From Ignavibacteriales bacterium (GTDB taxonomy: Bacteria; Bacteroidota; Ignavibacteria; Ignavibacteriales; Ignavibacteriaceae): a DNA stretch of 43,494 nucleotides. Below, piece by piece: positions 8,944-17,384 of the stretch (position 1 is the stretch's first letter; every line of letters starts with the position of its first letter). The notes beneath the pieces were generated by a model. The model was not told where the DNA came from. It ran no database searches and worked only from the letters and a program-made list of their open reading frames with translations. The position numbers and the translations under genes were made by a program. Location: positions 1-43,494 of the forward strand of contig DPRR01000031.1 of assembly GCA_003538625.1 (NCBI GenBank), read 5' to 3'.

Positions 8944-11900
8944 TTATTTTATAAGGGCAAACTTGCCTATTTTGGAACCTACTTCCGGAACTTCAGCAAC
9001 AAAGACATATACACCATAAGCAACATCAAGATTCTCCTCTGTTCTTAAGTTCCAGTAAACATCACCGACGTACAAGTCATCATGATATAATGTTTTTATT
9101 AATTCACCCCGTACTGTAAATATCGAAATTTTGGTTCCGGGCGGTATATATGTAAATCTGATTTCTCTTTCACCACGACCACTTATTTGAGTACTTAACA
9201 GTCTTGATTCTGCTTCGTGCGTAACAACATAAGGATTTGGAACTACTTTAATTCTATCCAATTCGCTGGAGGCGAGTTCCTTATTTATCACAGCACCCGA
9301 AGTAGAAAATGTTAAATAGTCATTTCCACTGAATGGTTTTGTTGTGAACAGATTTAGCACACCAGTAGTTGGCAAAGGTATATTTGCACCAACGTAAAAC
9401 AGATCAACTTTCCAGGTGTTACGCAAAGTGGTATCAGCGATATCTCTAAAATAGAGCGAGTAAGTTGTTGATACACTTCCGGATTTTCTATAGAAGAAGT
9501 CTATATATCTATTTTGAGTCAGGTTTTTAATTCTGAAATTAACCGGTACCGCCGGGAAAAAATTAGCAGGGTTGTTTGGCGGATATAATCTAAACTCAAT
9601 TGATGTATCTACTATTCCTTCTGAAAACTCAACCACATAGTCATTGGGTAAAGTTAACCCATTATTTTGCGGATACGTAGTACTCTTTAAGATATTAAAA
9701 GTTAATGCAGGCTCAGGTCCGTTAATACCTTCAAATCCGGATTTTGCTGTATCAAGCTTAATTACATTACTATTAAAAATCTGAAGTCTGAATCCATGTC
9801 TTATAGGCGTATTTCCGCTGAACAAAGTAGATCTTGCTACTAAACTATCATAGGGAGCAGTATATGTATTACCACTAAGTGCATACGGTAAACCATTAAC
9901 AAAGATAGTATCATTGCCTGACGGAATCTCTATTGTTTCGAGAGGAGCAACAATATATTCTTTATTTACTGAAGGGACATAAACTGTGTCGGGAGAGATC
10001 AAATCAATCAGCGACCAATTTATCGTGTAACCTTCAGCACCGGAATCCTGAAAAGCAACCTTATAAGTAAAGTTGTTTTTTATTGCTTCGTCATCAACAA
10101 CTTCAACCCGATAAGAACCGGTTCCAATAAAAGGTTGTGATTTTTTAATATCTACTATACTGGCAGGAACATAACCTGCAGGTCTAACGCCCGGTGTTAT
10201 ATAACCGGTATTGTTATCGGTAATAATTAATCCTGTGTTATCTCTTCTTAAAAATTTAGAATTTTCTGACGGGAAAATATCCTGAGATGCGTCGCCTTCA
10301 TCATAAGCACAAACTGCATAATAATATGTTTGTCCTAAAACCACAGTTGAATCAACAAATTTATTAATTAAACCGGTATTATTGCCCAGGTAAAATGTAG
10401 TACCGCCTACCTGATTAAGCAGTCTTTGTGAAGGATAGAAAAATCCTTGTATTGTATCAACAAGATCATATTGAGCGATAGGTCTATCGAATGATAGAAC
10501 ACCAATACCGTTTGTTATTGTTCTTGAATCCTGGAAGTTTGCATCGGTAGCTCTATAAATTTTGTAACCCTGAAAATCTTTTTTCTTAGTTATAAAATCT
10601 CTGTCATTCTCAGTCTTTTCTCCATCCCAATAAATAACCACTTTTCCGTCTTCTTGTGTCAGAGTAATTGTCGGTTTTTTAGGCGGCTGAGGAAATTTAT
10701 AACCTGAATTGTATATCTGCTGAACTATCTGTTTATTGCCAACGATATCATTTAGATCTTCACCAAAAAGCAGTGCTACAGAAAATCTTTCTTTAACATC
10801 AACATTTCCATTACCGGGAACAAGCGGGAAATAACCCGATGCATAAATAAAATCACCATCCTGCGGAGTTGGCGAAACAACGTCAAATCTACCCGGAGTC
10901 ATTCTGCCCCATAATAACGAATCGATAGATAAATCCGGTGCTGCCTGATTTGAGAAGAAATTGAAACTGGTCAATCCAATTTGATCAGATTCATCAGGAT
11001 CAGTTCTGCCAAAATTAGGTTCACCTTGATCAGGAATTCCATTGCCTTCTCCAAAATCGGGTCCGGGATATCCGTTATCACCGGGTCCTAATCCATCAAT
11101 ACCAACATCATCAAATTCTAAAGTCCAATCTCCATCTTCATCAATATTATTGTCTCTTCTTTCATCAATCAATAAATCATTAACGCCGGCACCTGTTCTG
11201 TAATTTTTATAACTAAGTCCCGGTAACCCTTTAATAACTCTGGTAGTATAATGAATAGCCTGGTTTTCATCTATAAGACCGTCAAGATCATTATCAATTC
11301 CATCGTAAGCAGATGGATGTGGTACTGATGCACCATTAACTATTGAACCAATATGTCCTTCACGAAAATACTTTCCTGCTGCTATTACAAAGCGCACACC
11401 CATTGAATAAACAGTATCCGGCAAAGCTTGTACGGTATGCAGGGTTCTTGCATAAGTAACCGGGTCGATCAGGACGACAACACTGCCTACATTATATGTA
11501 ACCGAATCAAAATCAGATTGGAGAAATCTTGGTGAAGAAACTTTTGAATCATCATCGTTGTCGATTCCGTCAAACGGATTTCCCGGTGATTCAAGAAATG
11601 CATAACCAACATATCCAACCTTCTGCCCTTTATTTCCGATTCCGTCGCTATCCCAGGAATATGTAATCCATTCGTCAACATCAAAATATCCAAGATCATC
11701 CTGACTATCGCCATCACCGCCGGCAAGTGTTCCTACAACAGTACCAAAGTTAGCTTTGCGGAAAACTGTTGTACCTTCATTTGTAATATCGTAAAGCCAA
11801 AAGATAGCATCTTCTGCTAAGAAGTTTGACCACTGAAATCCTCTAACTCTCATTTTAAGAGCCATACCATGTCTTGATGGATCTCTGCTGTCCGGAATAA

Positions 11901-12507
11901 ATATCTGATTAAGCTGCGTGGTTGGATCGCTAAAATTAAATTCGTCATCAGATTGATCATCTGCGTCAAAAAGACTTTCCTGGTCTGCATTGATAATTCC
12001 TCTTCCGAAATAACCGAACCATTCAGTTTTTCCATACTGATCTTTCCAGGAGCTTGCAATAGGATCGTTCCATCCTTCAATAGGCCAGGAATTTGGGAGA
12101 TGACTCATCGCCACAGTTTGAGCATTTGGATTAAGAAAACCCGGAATAGGATTCCATCCCCAAAAATAATTTCTAGAAGGATGTCTTTCATCCGATTGAC
12201 CTTTTCTGGGTCCGCGTGAAATAATTACGGAGTGAAGGGTATCGCCAAGAGTATTAATAAACTCTACACCAATTAGCGGAATACAATCTCCAATATAATT
12301 TTCGCCGGAGCCTAACGGCCATTCTCCTCTGATATCAATACCCTGATTAAATCCTGCGATCTGACCATCATTGTAGAAGGAGATTCCAATTCTGTTTCCG
12401 GTATGCTTACCCATTCTAAGAAGTGTAGGATCACCTCTTTGAGCTAACAACTCTATACTGAGTGATGGAAGCAAAAGCATCAATAAAAATATAATTCTTT
12501 TTTGCAT
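8944..12507 (-). CDS. Very large exported protein with Asp-rich calcium-type loops and FlgD/T9SS-like C-terminus
   Basis: About 1187 aa. I place the start at the ATG at 12507, preceded by AAAGAG with 6-base spacing; this gives the signal peptide MQKRIIFLLMLLLPSLSIEL. An upstream in-frame TTG (12522) would put the ribosome site inside the gene. Acidic repeats near residues 310-500 (FDGIDNDDDSK, YDGIDNDLDGLIDENQ, then a D/G-rich stretch ending TDPDESDQIG) look like thrombospondin type-3 or dockerin-like calcium loops. A fibronectin-III-like segment follows (YWDGEKTENDRDF...GYKIYRA). The C-terminal 100 residues carry VVPNPYVV, ISIFTVRGELIKTL and AYGVYVFVAEV, matching the FlgD-Ig/T9SS sorting fold. 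Function is unknown. Its position directly after a TonB receptor and before a PorV-like gene suggests a surface partner of the receptor. Confidence 0.8.
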   Translation of the reverse strand: MQKRIIFLLMLLLPSLSIELLAQRGDPTLLRMGKHTGNRIGISFYNDGQIAGFNQGIDIRGEWPLGSGENYIGDCIPLIGVEFINTLGDTLHSVIISRGPRKGQSDERHPSRNYFWGWNPIPGFLNPNAQTVAMSHLPNSWPIEGWNDPIASSWKDQYGKTEWFGYFGRGIINADQESLFDADDQSDDEFNFSDPTTQLNQIFIPDSRDPSRHGMALKMRVRGFQWSNFLAEDAIFWLYDITNEGTTVFRKANFGTVVGTLAGGDGDSQDDLGYFDVDEWITYSWDSDGIGNKGQKVGYVGYAFLESPGNPFDGIDNDDDSKVSSPRFLQSDFDSVTYNVGSVVVLIDPVTYARTLHTVQALPDTVYSMGVRFVIAAGKYFREGHIGSIVNGASVPHPSAYDGIDNDLDGLIDENQAIHYTTRVIKGLPGLSYKNYRTGAGVNDLLIDERRDNNIDEDGDWTLEFDDVGIDGLGPGDNGYPGPDFGEGNGIPDQGEPNFGRTDPDESDQIGLTSFNFFSNQAAPDLSIDSLLWGRMTPGRFDVVSPTPQDGDFIYASGYFPLVPGNGNVDVKERFSVALLFGEDLNDIVGNKQIVQQIYNSGYKFPQPPKKPTITLTQEDGKVVIYWDGEKTENDRDFITKKKDFQGYKIYRATDANFQDSRTITNGIGVLSFDRPIAQYDLVDTIQGFFYPSQRLLNQVGGTTFYLGNNTGLINKFVDSTVVLGQTYYYAVCAYDEGDASQDIFPSENSKFLRRDNTGLIITDNNTGYITPGVRPAGYVPASIVDIKKSQPFIGTGSYRVEVVDDEAIKNNFTYKVAFQDSGAEGYTINWSLIDLISPDTVYVPSVNKEYIVAPLETIEIPSGNDTIFVNGLPYALSGNTYTAPYDSLVARSTLFSGNTPIRHGFRLQIFNSNVIKLDTAKSGFEGINGPEPALTFNILKSTTYPQNNGLTLPNDYVVEFSEGIVDTSIEFRLYPPNNPANFFPAVPVNFRIKNLTQNRYIDFFYRKSGSVSTTYSLYFRDIADTTLRNTWKVDLFYVGANIPLPTTGVLNLFTTKPFSGNDYLTFSTSGAVINKELASSELDRIKVVPNPYVVTHEAESRLLSTQISGRGEREIRFTYIPPGTKISIFTVRGELIKTLYHDDLYVGDVYWNLRTEENLDVAYGVYVFVAEVPEVGSKIGKFALIK

Positions 12508-12525
12508 TTCAATCTCTTTCAATTT

Positions 12526-15318
12526 TTAAAAATTATATGAAAAACCGAATTCAACTCTTCTAGGCTCTGAGAAAAATCCGGGGTTCGTATAAAGTTCATC
12601 CAAAGTATTATAATATAATTTCGGATTTATTTTCTCTGCTTCAAGTCGTCCAAAAGTAAACAGCGGATCACCTGAATCACCATAGATATCTCTTGGATTA
12701 TCCATATCTAATAAGTTATAAACTTTTAGAAATAGTGAAAGAGTAGTATTTCCGAATGGAATGTCTTTGTATAAACGCATGTCAATATTCAAAATGCTTG
12801 GTTTGGATTCACAGTTTCTCGGAAAAGCATTTTGAGTAACATTTGTGTTTTTATTTACCTGAGGAGTATATGGCTGACCGGTGTAAAAATTCCCGATCAA
12901 TGAAAAGCCATAATCTCTTTCTACGGAATAGGCAATGGAAACGTTAAGTGTATGTTCCTGATCCCAATTTAACGGTGCAATAAATGTCTCGGGTAATGCG
13001 CCGCCAAGTGTTGCATTTCTTGCATCAGCGGGATTTGAAGCATTACCTTTAGTAACTGAATATGTATAATCAATACTGGTTGCTAATCCACCTGAAAATC
13101 TTTTTTCAAAACTTACTATAAAACCTTTTGAAAAACCGAAATCAGAATTGGCATATCTGCTATAGCTGGATGCACCACCGAACACATTAATTTCTTCACT
13201 TTGTGTTCCGGTGAGATCTCTAAAATCTTCAAAAAATACTGTTACATCAACTGCTATATCATCACCAAGCTGCTGTTGTATTCCAATTTCACCCTTAACA
13301 GTTTTTTGAGGTTTTAAATCTGCATATCCAAATAATCCCTGGTTACCTGAACCAACTCCAAGTTCAAATTCAGGGTTTGTGTATAAATATTCATAAGAAG
13401 GTAACTGGAAAAAGTGTCCATAGGAAAAGTGCAGTACGCCTTTATCGGTAATAGGAAAAGCTAAACCTATACGCGGGCTTACCTGATATTTTACGGTAGC
13501 ATCACGATACCAGTATTTTTCTCTATCGGCTAATGTCTTTATGGTTTCACCCTGCGCAGGATCATACTCTCCGTTATTATTTAAATCATTAAACTGGTTT
13601 GATGGTTTTAACGGATTGTTAATATTTGGATCTGTGGGATCATTTAGCACAACTCCATCAGGATCAAAAATATCCAGTCTTGCACCAATATTAAAAATCA
13701 AATCAAACGCCTCAAATTTGGATTGCAAATAAAATGCACCTTCTTTGGGGTTATGATTATACTCATTGTTAAGAGGAGATGAGATTGGTGCAATGTCTAC
13801 TGTATTTACTCCATTTAAAGTTGCAGGAAACAGCGTAATATCCTTAAAGTAAATGTCGTGTCTTTTAAATTCTCCGCCAAACTGTAAATTAATTTCCTGA
13901 TTAAATTGTGTAGTCCAATCAAGTTTTGCAGAATAGGTTCCGGTACTTCGTTTAAATCTGCTGTAATCTGTACCGCCAACTTCAAAACTAAATGGTGGTG
14001 TTTGCAGAGAAGTATTGTTAACATATTTGGTTGTTAATGTATTGGGGTCGGTATAAATATCTTCAAATAAGTAGTGATGATATTCTTTAAAGAAATAAGA
14101 TAGATTAAGGTTATAAAATGAAGAATTGCTGATTGCGTGATTTATGGATAGAATATTAGAATAACCTTTTCTAAATCTTTGAAGATTATTATCCGGAGTC
14201 AATCTTCTGGAATGATTATAATCCTGATAATTTTCTTTATCATAAACATAGTTAGCATTTACTTTTACTCCGGAAAACATTCTGTATGTAAGTTTACCCT
14301 GTCCATAAATTTTTTCATCCGGATTCATAGAAACAAATGAATTATCACCGTTTTGAGTTATATTAAAATCAGAACCGCCCGATCCCGCAATTTCAGTGGC
14401 TTTATCTGTAACAAGAAATGTTCTTCTGCCATAAAGGTAGCCAGTGTTATAATTGTATCTTCCGTTTACATAAAAGAACAACTGATCCTGAAAAATCGGT
14501 CCGCTTAAACTGCCTTCAAAATTTCTAATAGCAGCAGGATTTATTGATTGAATATTCCAGAATTTACTTTGCCGGTTCGAAAAATAATCCCCAACATAAG
14601 TTTGAATATTACCATTAAAATTATTACTTCCATCTTTAGTAACAATATTAATAATACCGGACATTGCCTGTCCGTATTCAGCATTAAATGCACCGCTAAT
14701 TACCTGTAATTCCTGAACAGCATTAGCATTAACATTAATAACTGAACTTCCATCATAGGCATCAGTCAGCGGAACACCATCAACCTGATATGCAATCTGT
14801 CCTGATCGCCCGCCGCGCATATGCAAATCGCCGCCCGATGAAACAACGCCTGCCTGAAGCTGCAATATGTCAGAAATTTCTGTAACAGGAAGCTGTGAAA
14901 TCATATCTTCACCAACTACAGATGTTGTGGCTGTAACATCTTTTCTGATTAGAGGCTTTACTGCGGTTACTACAATCTCACCTTCTAATTCAAGCGCGGC
15001 GGACTGTAGATTAAAATCCTGTGTTGCGGTAAATCCACTGGCAACCTTAATCCCCTGAACGGTAATTGCATTATAACCAATAGCAGAGGCCCTTACTGAA
15101 TAAGTGCCAGGCGAAACATTTATAATGAAATAATTGCCGTCTATATCAGTTGCAGCACCTAGTGTAGTGCCTTCTATCATAACATTTACAAATGGAAGAG
15201 CTTCTCCTGTACCGGCATCAGTTACTTTACCGGCTATTTTACCGCTTTGGCTAAAAGCGATTCCGGATAAAAAAACATTGATAACAAGTACAGTTAAAAA
15301 CTGTATAGTAAACCTCAT
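12526..15318 (-). CDS. TonB-dependent outer-membrane receptor with carboxypeptidase-like N-domain
   Basis: 930 aa. A signal peptide (about 1-23) is followed by a carboxypeptidase-regulatory-like beta domain at about 26-110 (GKIAGKVTDAGTGEALPFVN...GNYFIINVSPGTYSVRA). The plug comes next, at about 125-230, including LPVTEISDILQLQAGVV, MRGGRSGQIAYQVDGVPLTD and the GIINIVTKDG that leads into the barrel. The remaining ~690 residues are barrel strands ending GFSYNF. The architecture is that of SusC/CirA-like receptors for large ligands, but no SusD gene is present; the next gene encodes a large exported protein instead. The ATG is preceded by a strong GGAGG at 6-base spacing, inside the palindrome CCTCCCGGAGG. 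First gene of a four-gene surface operon. Confidence 0.9.
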   Translation of the reverse strand: MRFTIQFLTVLVINVFLSGIAFSQSGKIAGKVTDAGTGEALPFVNVMIEGTTLGAATDIDGNYFIINVSPGTYSVRASAIGYNAITVQGIKVASGFTATQDFNLQSAALELEGEIVVTAVKPLIRKDVTATTSVVGEDMISQLPVTEISDILQLQAGVVSSGGDLHMRGGRSGQIAYQVDGVPLTDAYDGSSVINVNANAVQELQVISGAFNAEYGQAMSGIINIVTKDGSNNFNGNIQTYVGDYFSNRQSKFWNIQSINPAAIRNFEGSLSGPIFQDQLFFYVNGRYNYNTGYLYGRRTFLVTDKATEIAGSGGSDFNITQNGDNSFVSMNPDEKIYGQGKLTYRMFSGVKVNANYVYDKENYQDYNHSRRLTPDNNLQRFRKGYSNILSINHAISNSSFYNLNLSYFFKEYHHYLFEDIYTDPNTLTTKYVNNTSLQTPPFSFEVGGTDYSRFKRSTGTYSAKLDWTTQFNQEINLQFGGEFKRHDIYFKDITLFPATLNGVNTVDIAPISSPLNNEYNHNPKEGAFYLQSKFEAFDLIFNIGARLDIFDPDGVVLNDPTDPNINNPLKPSNQFNDLNNNGEYDPAQGETIKTLADREKYWYRDATVKYQVSPRIGLAFPITDKGVLHFSYGHFFQLPSYEYLYTNPEFELGVGSGNQGLFGYADLKPQKTVKGEIGIQQQLGDDIAVDVTVFFEDFRDLTGTQSEEINVFGGASSYSRYANSDFGFSKGFIVSFEKRFSGGLATSIDYTYSVTKGNASNPADARNATLGGALPETFIAPLNWDQEHTLNVSIAYSVERDYGFSLIGNFYTGQPYTPQVNKNTNVTQNAFPRNCESKPSILNIDMRLYKDIPFGNTTLSLFLKVYNLLDMDNPRDIYGDSGDPLFTFGRLEAEKINPKLYYNTLDELYTNPGFFSEPRRVEFGFSYNF

Positions 15319-15750
15319 ATAATCCTCCGGGAGGTAAAATTATAGATCACGTTTGATTGTGTATAAGAAGTGTGTAACAATTAAGCTATACTATCTCCTA
15401 AGCATCTTAATTAATTTCAAGTTTTTTAATTGGGATTAATATAGTCAGTCTGGCTGCATAATTTCAAAAGACTGAAAGGTCAGAAATTAAAGCCGCGTTA
15501 AATGTAAAACTCACTAATATTTTCCCAAATGGAACAATATTTGTGATTCAAATTTACTGAAAGTAATTGTGATTTCAACTAACCCTGGTGAATTGATTTT
15601 TTGAATTCTTTTAAGTTAGGTTTTAACCTTAACTTTTAAACTAATCAAGTAAAAATCCTAATTTATTAATGATTTTTAACTTAAAATTATATTTATAGAC
15701 CTAACAAATTTAATTACGCACAACGATATGGTTGTTTATAATAAGCACGA
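15319..15750. other. Intergenic leader region of the surface operon
   Basis: This 432-bp AT-rich gap holds no credible gene. Next to the TonB receptor start lies CCTCCGGGAGG (15326-15336), a palindrome containing the ribosome site that could mask it. CAGTCT and AGACTG form a loose inverted pair near 15449-15476. A hairpin AAGTTAGGTT/AACCTTAACTT spans 15613-15635. A candidate promoter for the operon is listed separately at 15549-15579, which would leave a leader of roughly 220 nt, long enough for post-transcriptional control. No known riboswitch was recognised. Confidence 0.5.
15549..15579 (-). promoter_or_regulatory. Candidate Bacteroidota-type promoter of the TonB receptor operon
   Basis: On the minus strand GTTG (15579-15576) is followed after exactly 19 bases by TAAATTTG (15556-15549), matching the -33 TTTG / -7 TAnnTTTG consensus with one mismatch. 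The same TAAATTTG octamer with 19-base spacing occurs before glgP. Transcription would start near 15540. Confidence 0.4.
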
Positions 15751-16128
15751 TTAGTTTTTTCTAAATTCTGTCATTCCGCCTAAAACATTTTTTGCTTTGT
15801 AACCATTTTTATTCAAAATATTTACAGCAACCGCTGAACGATTTTGAGTACGGCATATTACTATTATCTCTTTGTCTTTAAATTTTTCTAATTCGCTTAT
15901 CCGTTGTTCTAATACTTGCAGGGGTATGTTTATAGCAGTTTCAATTTTGCCAAGCGGACCCGCTAATTCTTCCGGAGTGCGGACGTCAAGAAGAATCATG
16001 TTTTTATCAGATTTTAATTGTTCCTTAAACTGATCCATTGTAATAGAATTAGATTGATCCTGTTGTGCACAGCTTATAGAAGTTAATAGAATGACGATTA
16101 GAATTATTACATTTTTAAATCTATTCAT
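15751..16128 (-). CDS. Rhodanese-domain lipoprotein
   Basis: 125 aa. The N-terminal hydrophobic stretch ends in TSISC (Cys20), a plausible lipobox, so the protein is probably lipid-anchored in the periplasm. A single rhodanese domain covers about 28-125: LLDVRTPEELAGPLGKIETAINIPL, shown here in part, then the active loop ICRTQNRS with Cys92. These domains pass sulfane sulfur or act in thiol chemistry. It is the last gene of the sigma factor operon, 10 bp after the FmdB-like gene, which suggests sulfur or redox homeostasis as the theme. Substrate unknown. Confidence 0.85.
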   Translation of the reverse strand: MNRFKNVIILIVILLTSISCAQQDQSNSITMDQFKEQLKSDKNMILLDVRTPEELAGPLGKIETAINIPLQVLEQRISELEKFKDKEIIVICRTQNRSAVAVNILNKNGYKAKNVLGGMTEFRKN

Positions 16129-16138
16129 TTTTGCTCCT

Positions 16139-16381
16139 TTAATTTAATCCACACATACCGGTAGAACAACCTCCGCCGTAGGAAGGTTCAATTCCACAGT
16201 TTCCATTTTCACAACCTGAACTGTTAGATGAAAATCCGGTGGCACTAAATGTTGATAATAATTTCTGATTTTCTTTTGAGTTGCACTTGGGGCAGTAAAC
16301 TTCTTCCTGATTCAATGATGATTTGTGTAAAATTTCAAACCTGGAATTACATTGTTTGCATTTGTATTCAAATATCGGCAT
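16139..16381 (-). CDS. FmdB-family zinc ribbon protein
   Basis: 80 aa starting MPIFEYKCKQCNSRFEIL, the standard FmdB/CxxC_CxxC_SSSS ribbon opening, with a second pair YCPKC completing a four-cysteine zinc site. The Ser/Gly-rich tail has four more cysteines in two Cys-x4-Cys pairs (CENGNC and CSTGMC). FmdB proteins are small regulators or metal-handling proteins of ill-defined role. It sits between the anti-sigma factor (42 bp upstream) and the rhodanese gene (10 bp downstream). Confidence 0.85.
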   Translation of the reverse strand: MPIFEYKCKQCNSRFEILHKSSLNQEEVYCPKCNSKENQKLLSTFSATGFSSNSSGCENGNCGIEPSYGGGCSTGMCGLN

Positions 16382-16423
16382 TGTGTTTATCCTTTATCTT
16401 AAAATTATTGATCGATGTGGAAT

Positions 16424-16666
16424 TTAATCGCAGTCGCTTAGATCTAAAAAATTCATTAGTCGGGAATGTGCATCTTCAGGAATATCTACATTATACTTTT
16501 TATAATAATCTATTGTAAGCTCTACAGTTTTAAAATAGTTCTTACAATCCGGGCAATTATCCAGATGCTGTTTAATAGCTACACATCTATCTGAATTAAG
16601 CTCCTCACCCAGGCTTTCGCAGATATGCTGCATAACGTCTTTACAATTTGGTTTTTGTTCACTCAT
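16424..16666 (-). CDS. Zinc-binding anti-sigma factor (zf-HC2 type)
   Basis: 80 aa with HLDNCPDC (His34-x3-Cys38-x2-Cys41), the ZAS/zf-HC2 signature, and additional cysteines at 8, 16 and 28. There is no membrane segment, so it is a soluble anti-sigma factor, probably sensing thiol oxidation or zinc loss in the manner of RsrA. Its ATG overlaps the TGA of the upstream ECF sigma gene (ATGA), which implies translational coupling and a cognate pair. The signal is inferred, not shown. Confidence 0.85.
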   Translation of the reverse strand: MSEQKPNCKDVMQHICESLGEELNSDRCVAIKQHLDNCPDCKNYFKTVELTIDYYKKYNVDIPEDAHSRLMNFLDLSDCD

Positions 16667-17223
16667 CTTTTAAATGCTTCATTTAATTCTTTTCGTAAAA
16701 ATGCACGTGCTCTATGCAGTCTTGATTTTACAGCGGGAACACTTAGCTCAGTTAATTCCGCTGTTTCTTCTGTTGATAAACCCTCGACATCACGAAGTAA
16801 GAAAACAATTCTGTATTCCGGACTAAGTTTATTAATCGACTCATCTAATATTTTTTTTAATTCTTCGTTCTCAATATTCTGATTTGGAATCCGCGACCAA
16901 TCAGCAGTGTACTTATCTTCGTAAAGTTCATCATCATTATCTATCGAAATAAAGTTTTTCGATTTATCTTTTCTTGCAAGCATTAAACAATGATTAGACA
17001 CTATTCTGTACAGCCAGGTAGATAATTTTGAATTCCCGTCAAATTGATGCAGACTTTTTATCATGCTGAAAAAAGTTTCCTGCATTATGTGTTCTGCTTT
17101 ATCTCTATCCCTGCAAATCTTAAACGAAAAATTATAGACCGTTTGCTCATTATTTTTTACTAACTGCGCAAGGGCTTGTCTGTCACCGGACTTTGCGAGT
17201 TCAACTAATTCAAATTCTTCCAT
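16663..17223 (-). CDS. ECF RNA polymerase sigma factor
   Basis: 186 aa. Region 2 spans about 25-95 (NEQTVYNFSFKICRDRDKAE, then IMQETFF and LSTWLYRIVSNHC). Region 4 spans about 125-182 (LSPEYRIVFLLRDVEGLS, then VPAVKSRLHRARAFLRKEL, the DNA-binding helix). No region 1 or 3 is present, as expected for group 4. It is coupled to the zinc anti-sigma factor and two genes for sulfur or metal proteins, which probably include part of its regulon. A TAAATTTG element 50 bp upstream may be its promoter. Confidence 0.92.
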   Translation of the reverse strand: MEEFELVELAKSGDRQALAQLVKNNEQTVYNFSFKICRDRDKAEHIMQETFFSMIKSLHQFDGNSKLSTWLYRIVSNHCLMLARKDKSKNFISIDNDDELYEDKYTADWSRIPNQNIENEELKKILDESINKLSPEYRIVFLLRDVEGLSTEETAELTELSVPAVKSRLHRARAFLRKELNEAFKR

Positions 17224-17273
17224 TCGTAAGATGCTTTATGTAAAATGTGGATTCTTTAAGTGGACAAAAATAC

Positions 17274-17281
17274 CAAATTTA
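17274..17281 (-). promoter_or_regulatory. Possible -7 element of the sigma factor operon
   Basis: TAAATTTG on the minus strand matches TAnnTTTG and lies about 50 bp before the ECF sigma start. No TTTG is found at 19-21 bases upstream, so support is weak; an autoregulated ECF promoter is an alternative. Confidence 0.3.
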
Positions 17282-17384
17282 TTTTAGATTGATAAATATT
17301 TAGTTTTTTAACCGTTTTCGTTTATTTGATTGTTGCACAATATTTGCTCATAAACTTCCATTTGGCAATAATTTTGGAATTAAA

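Noticed and set aside
11487..12219. Frames of 76-88 codons on both strands inside the 1187-aa exported protein gene
   Set aside because: They lie wholly within a much longer gene with a signal peptide and known C-terminal domain; they have no ribosome sites.
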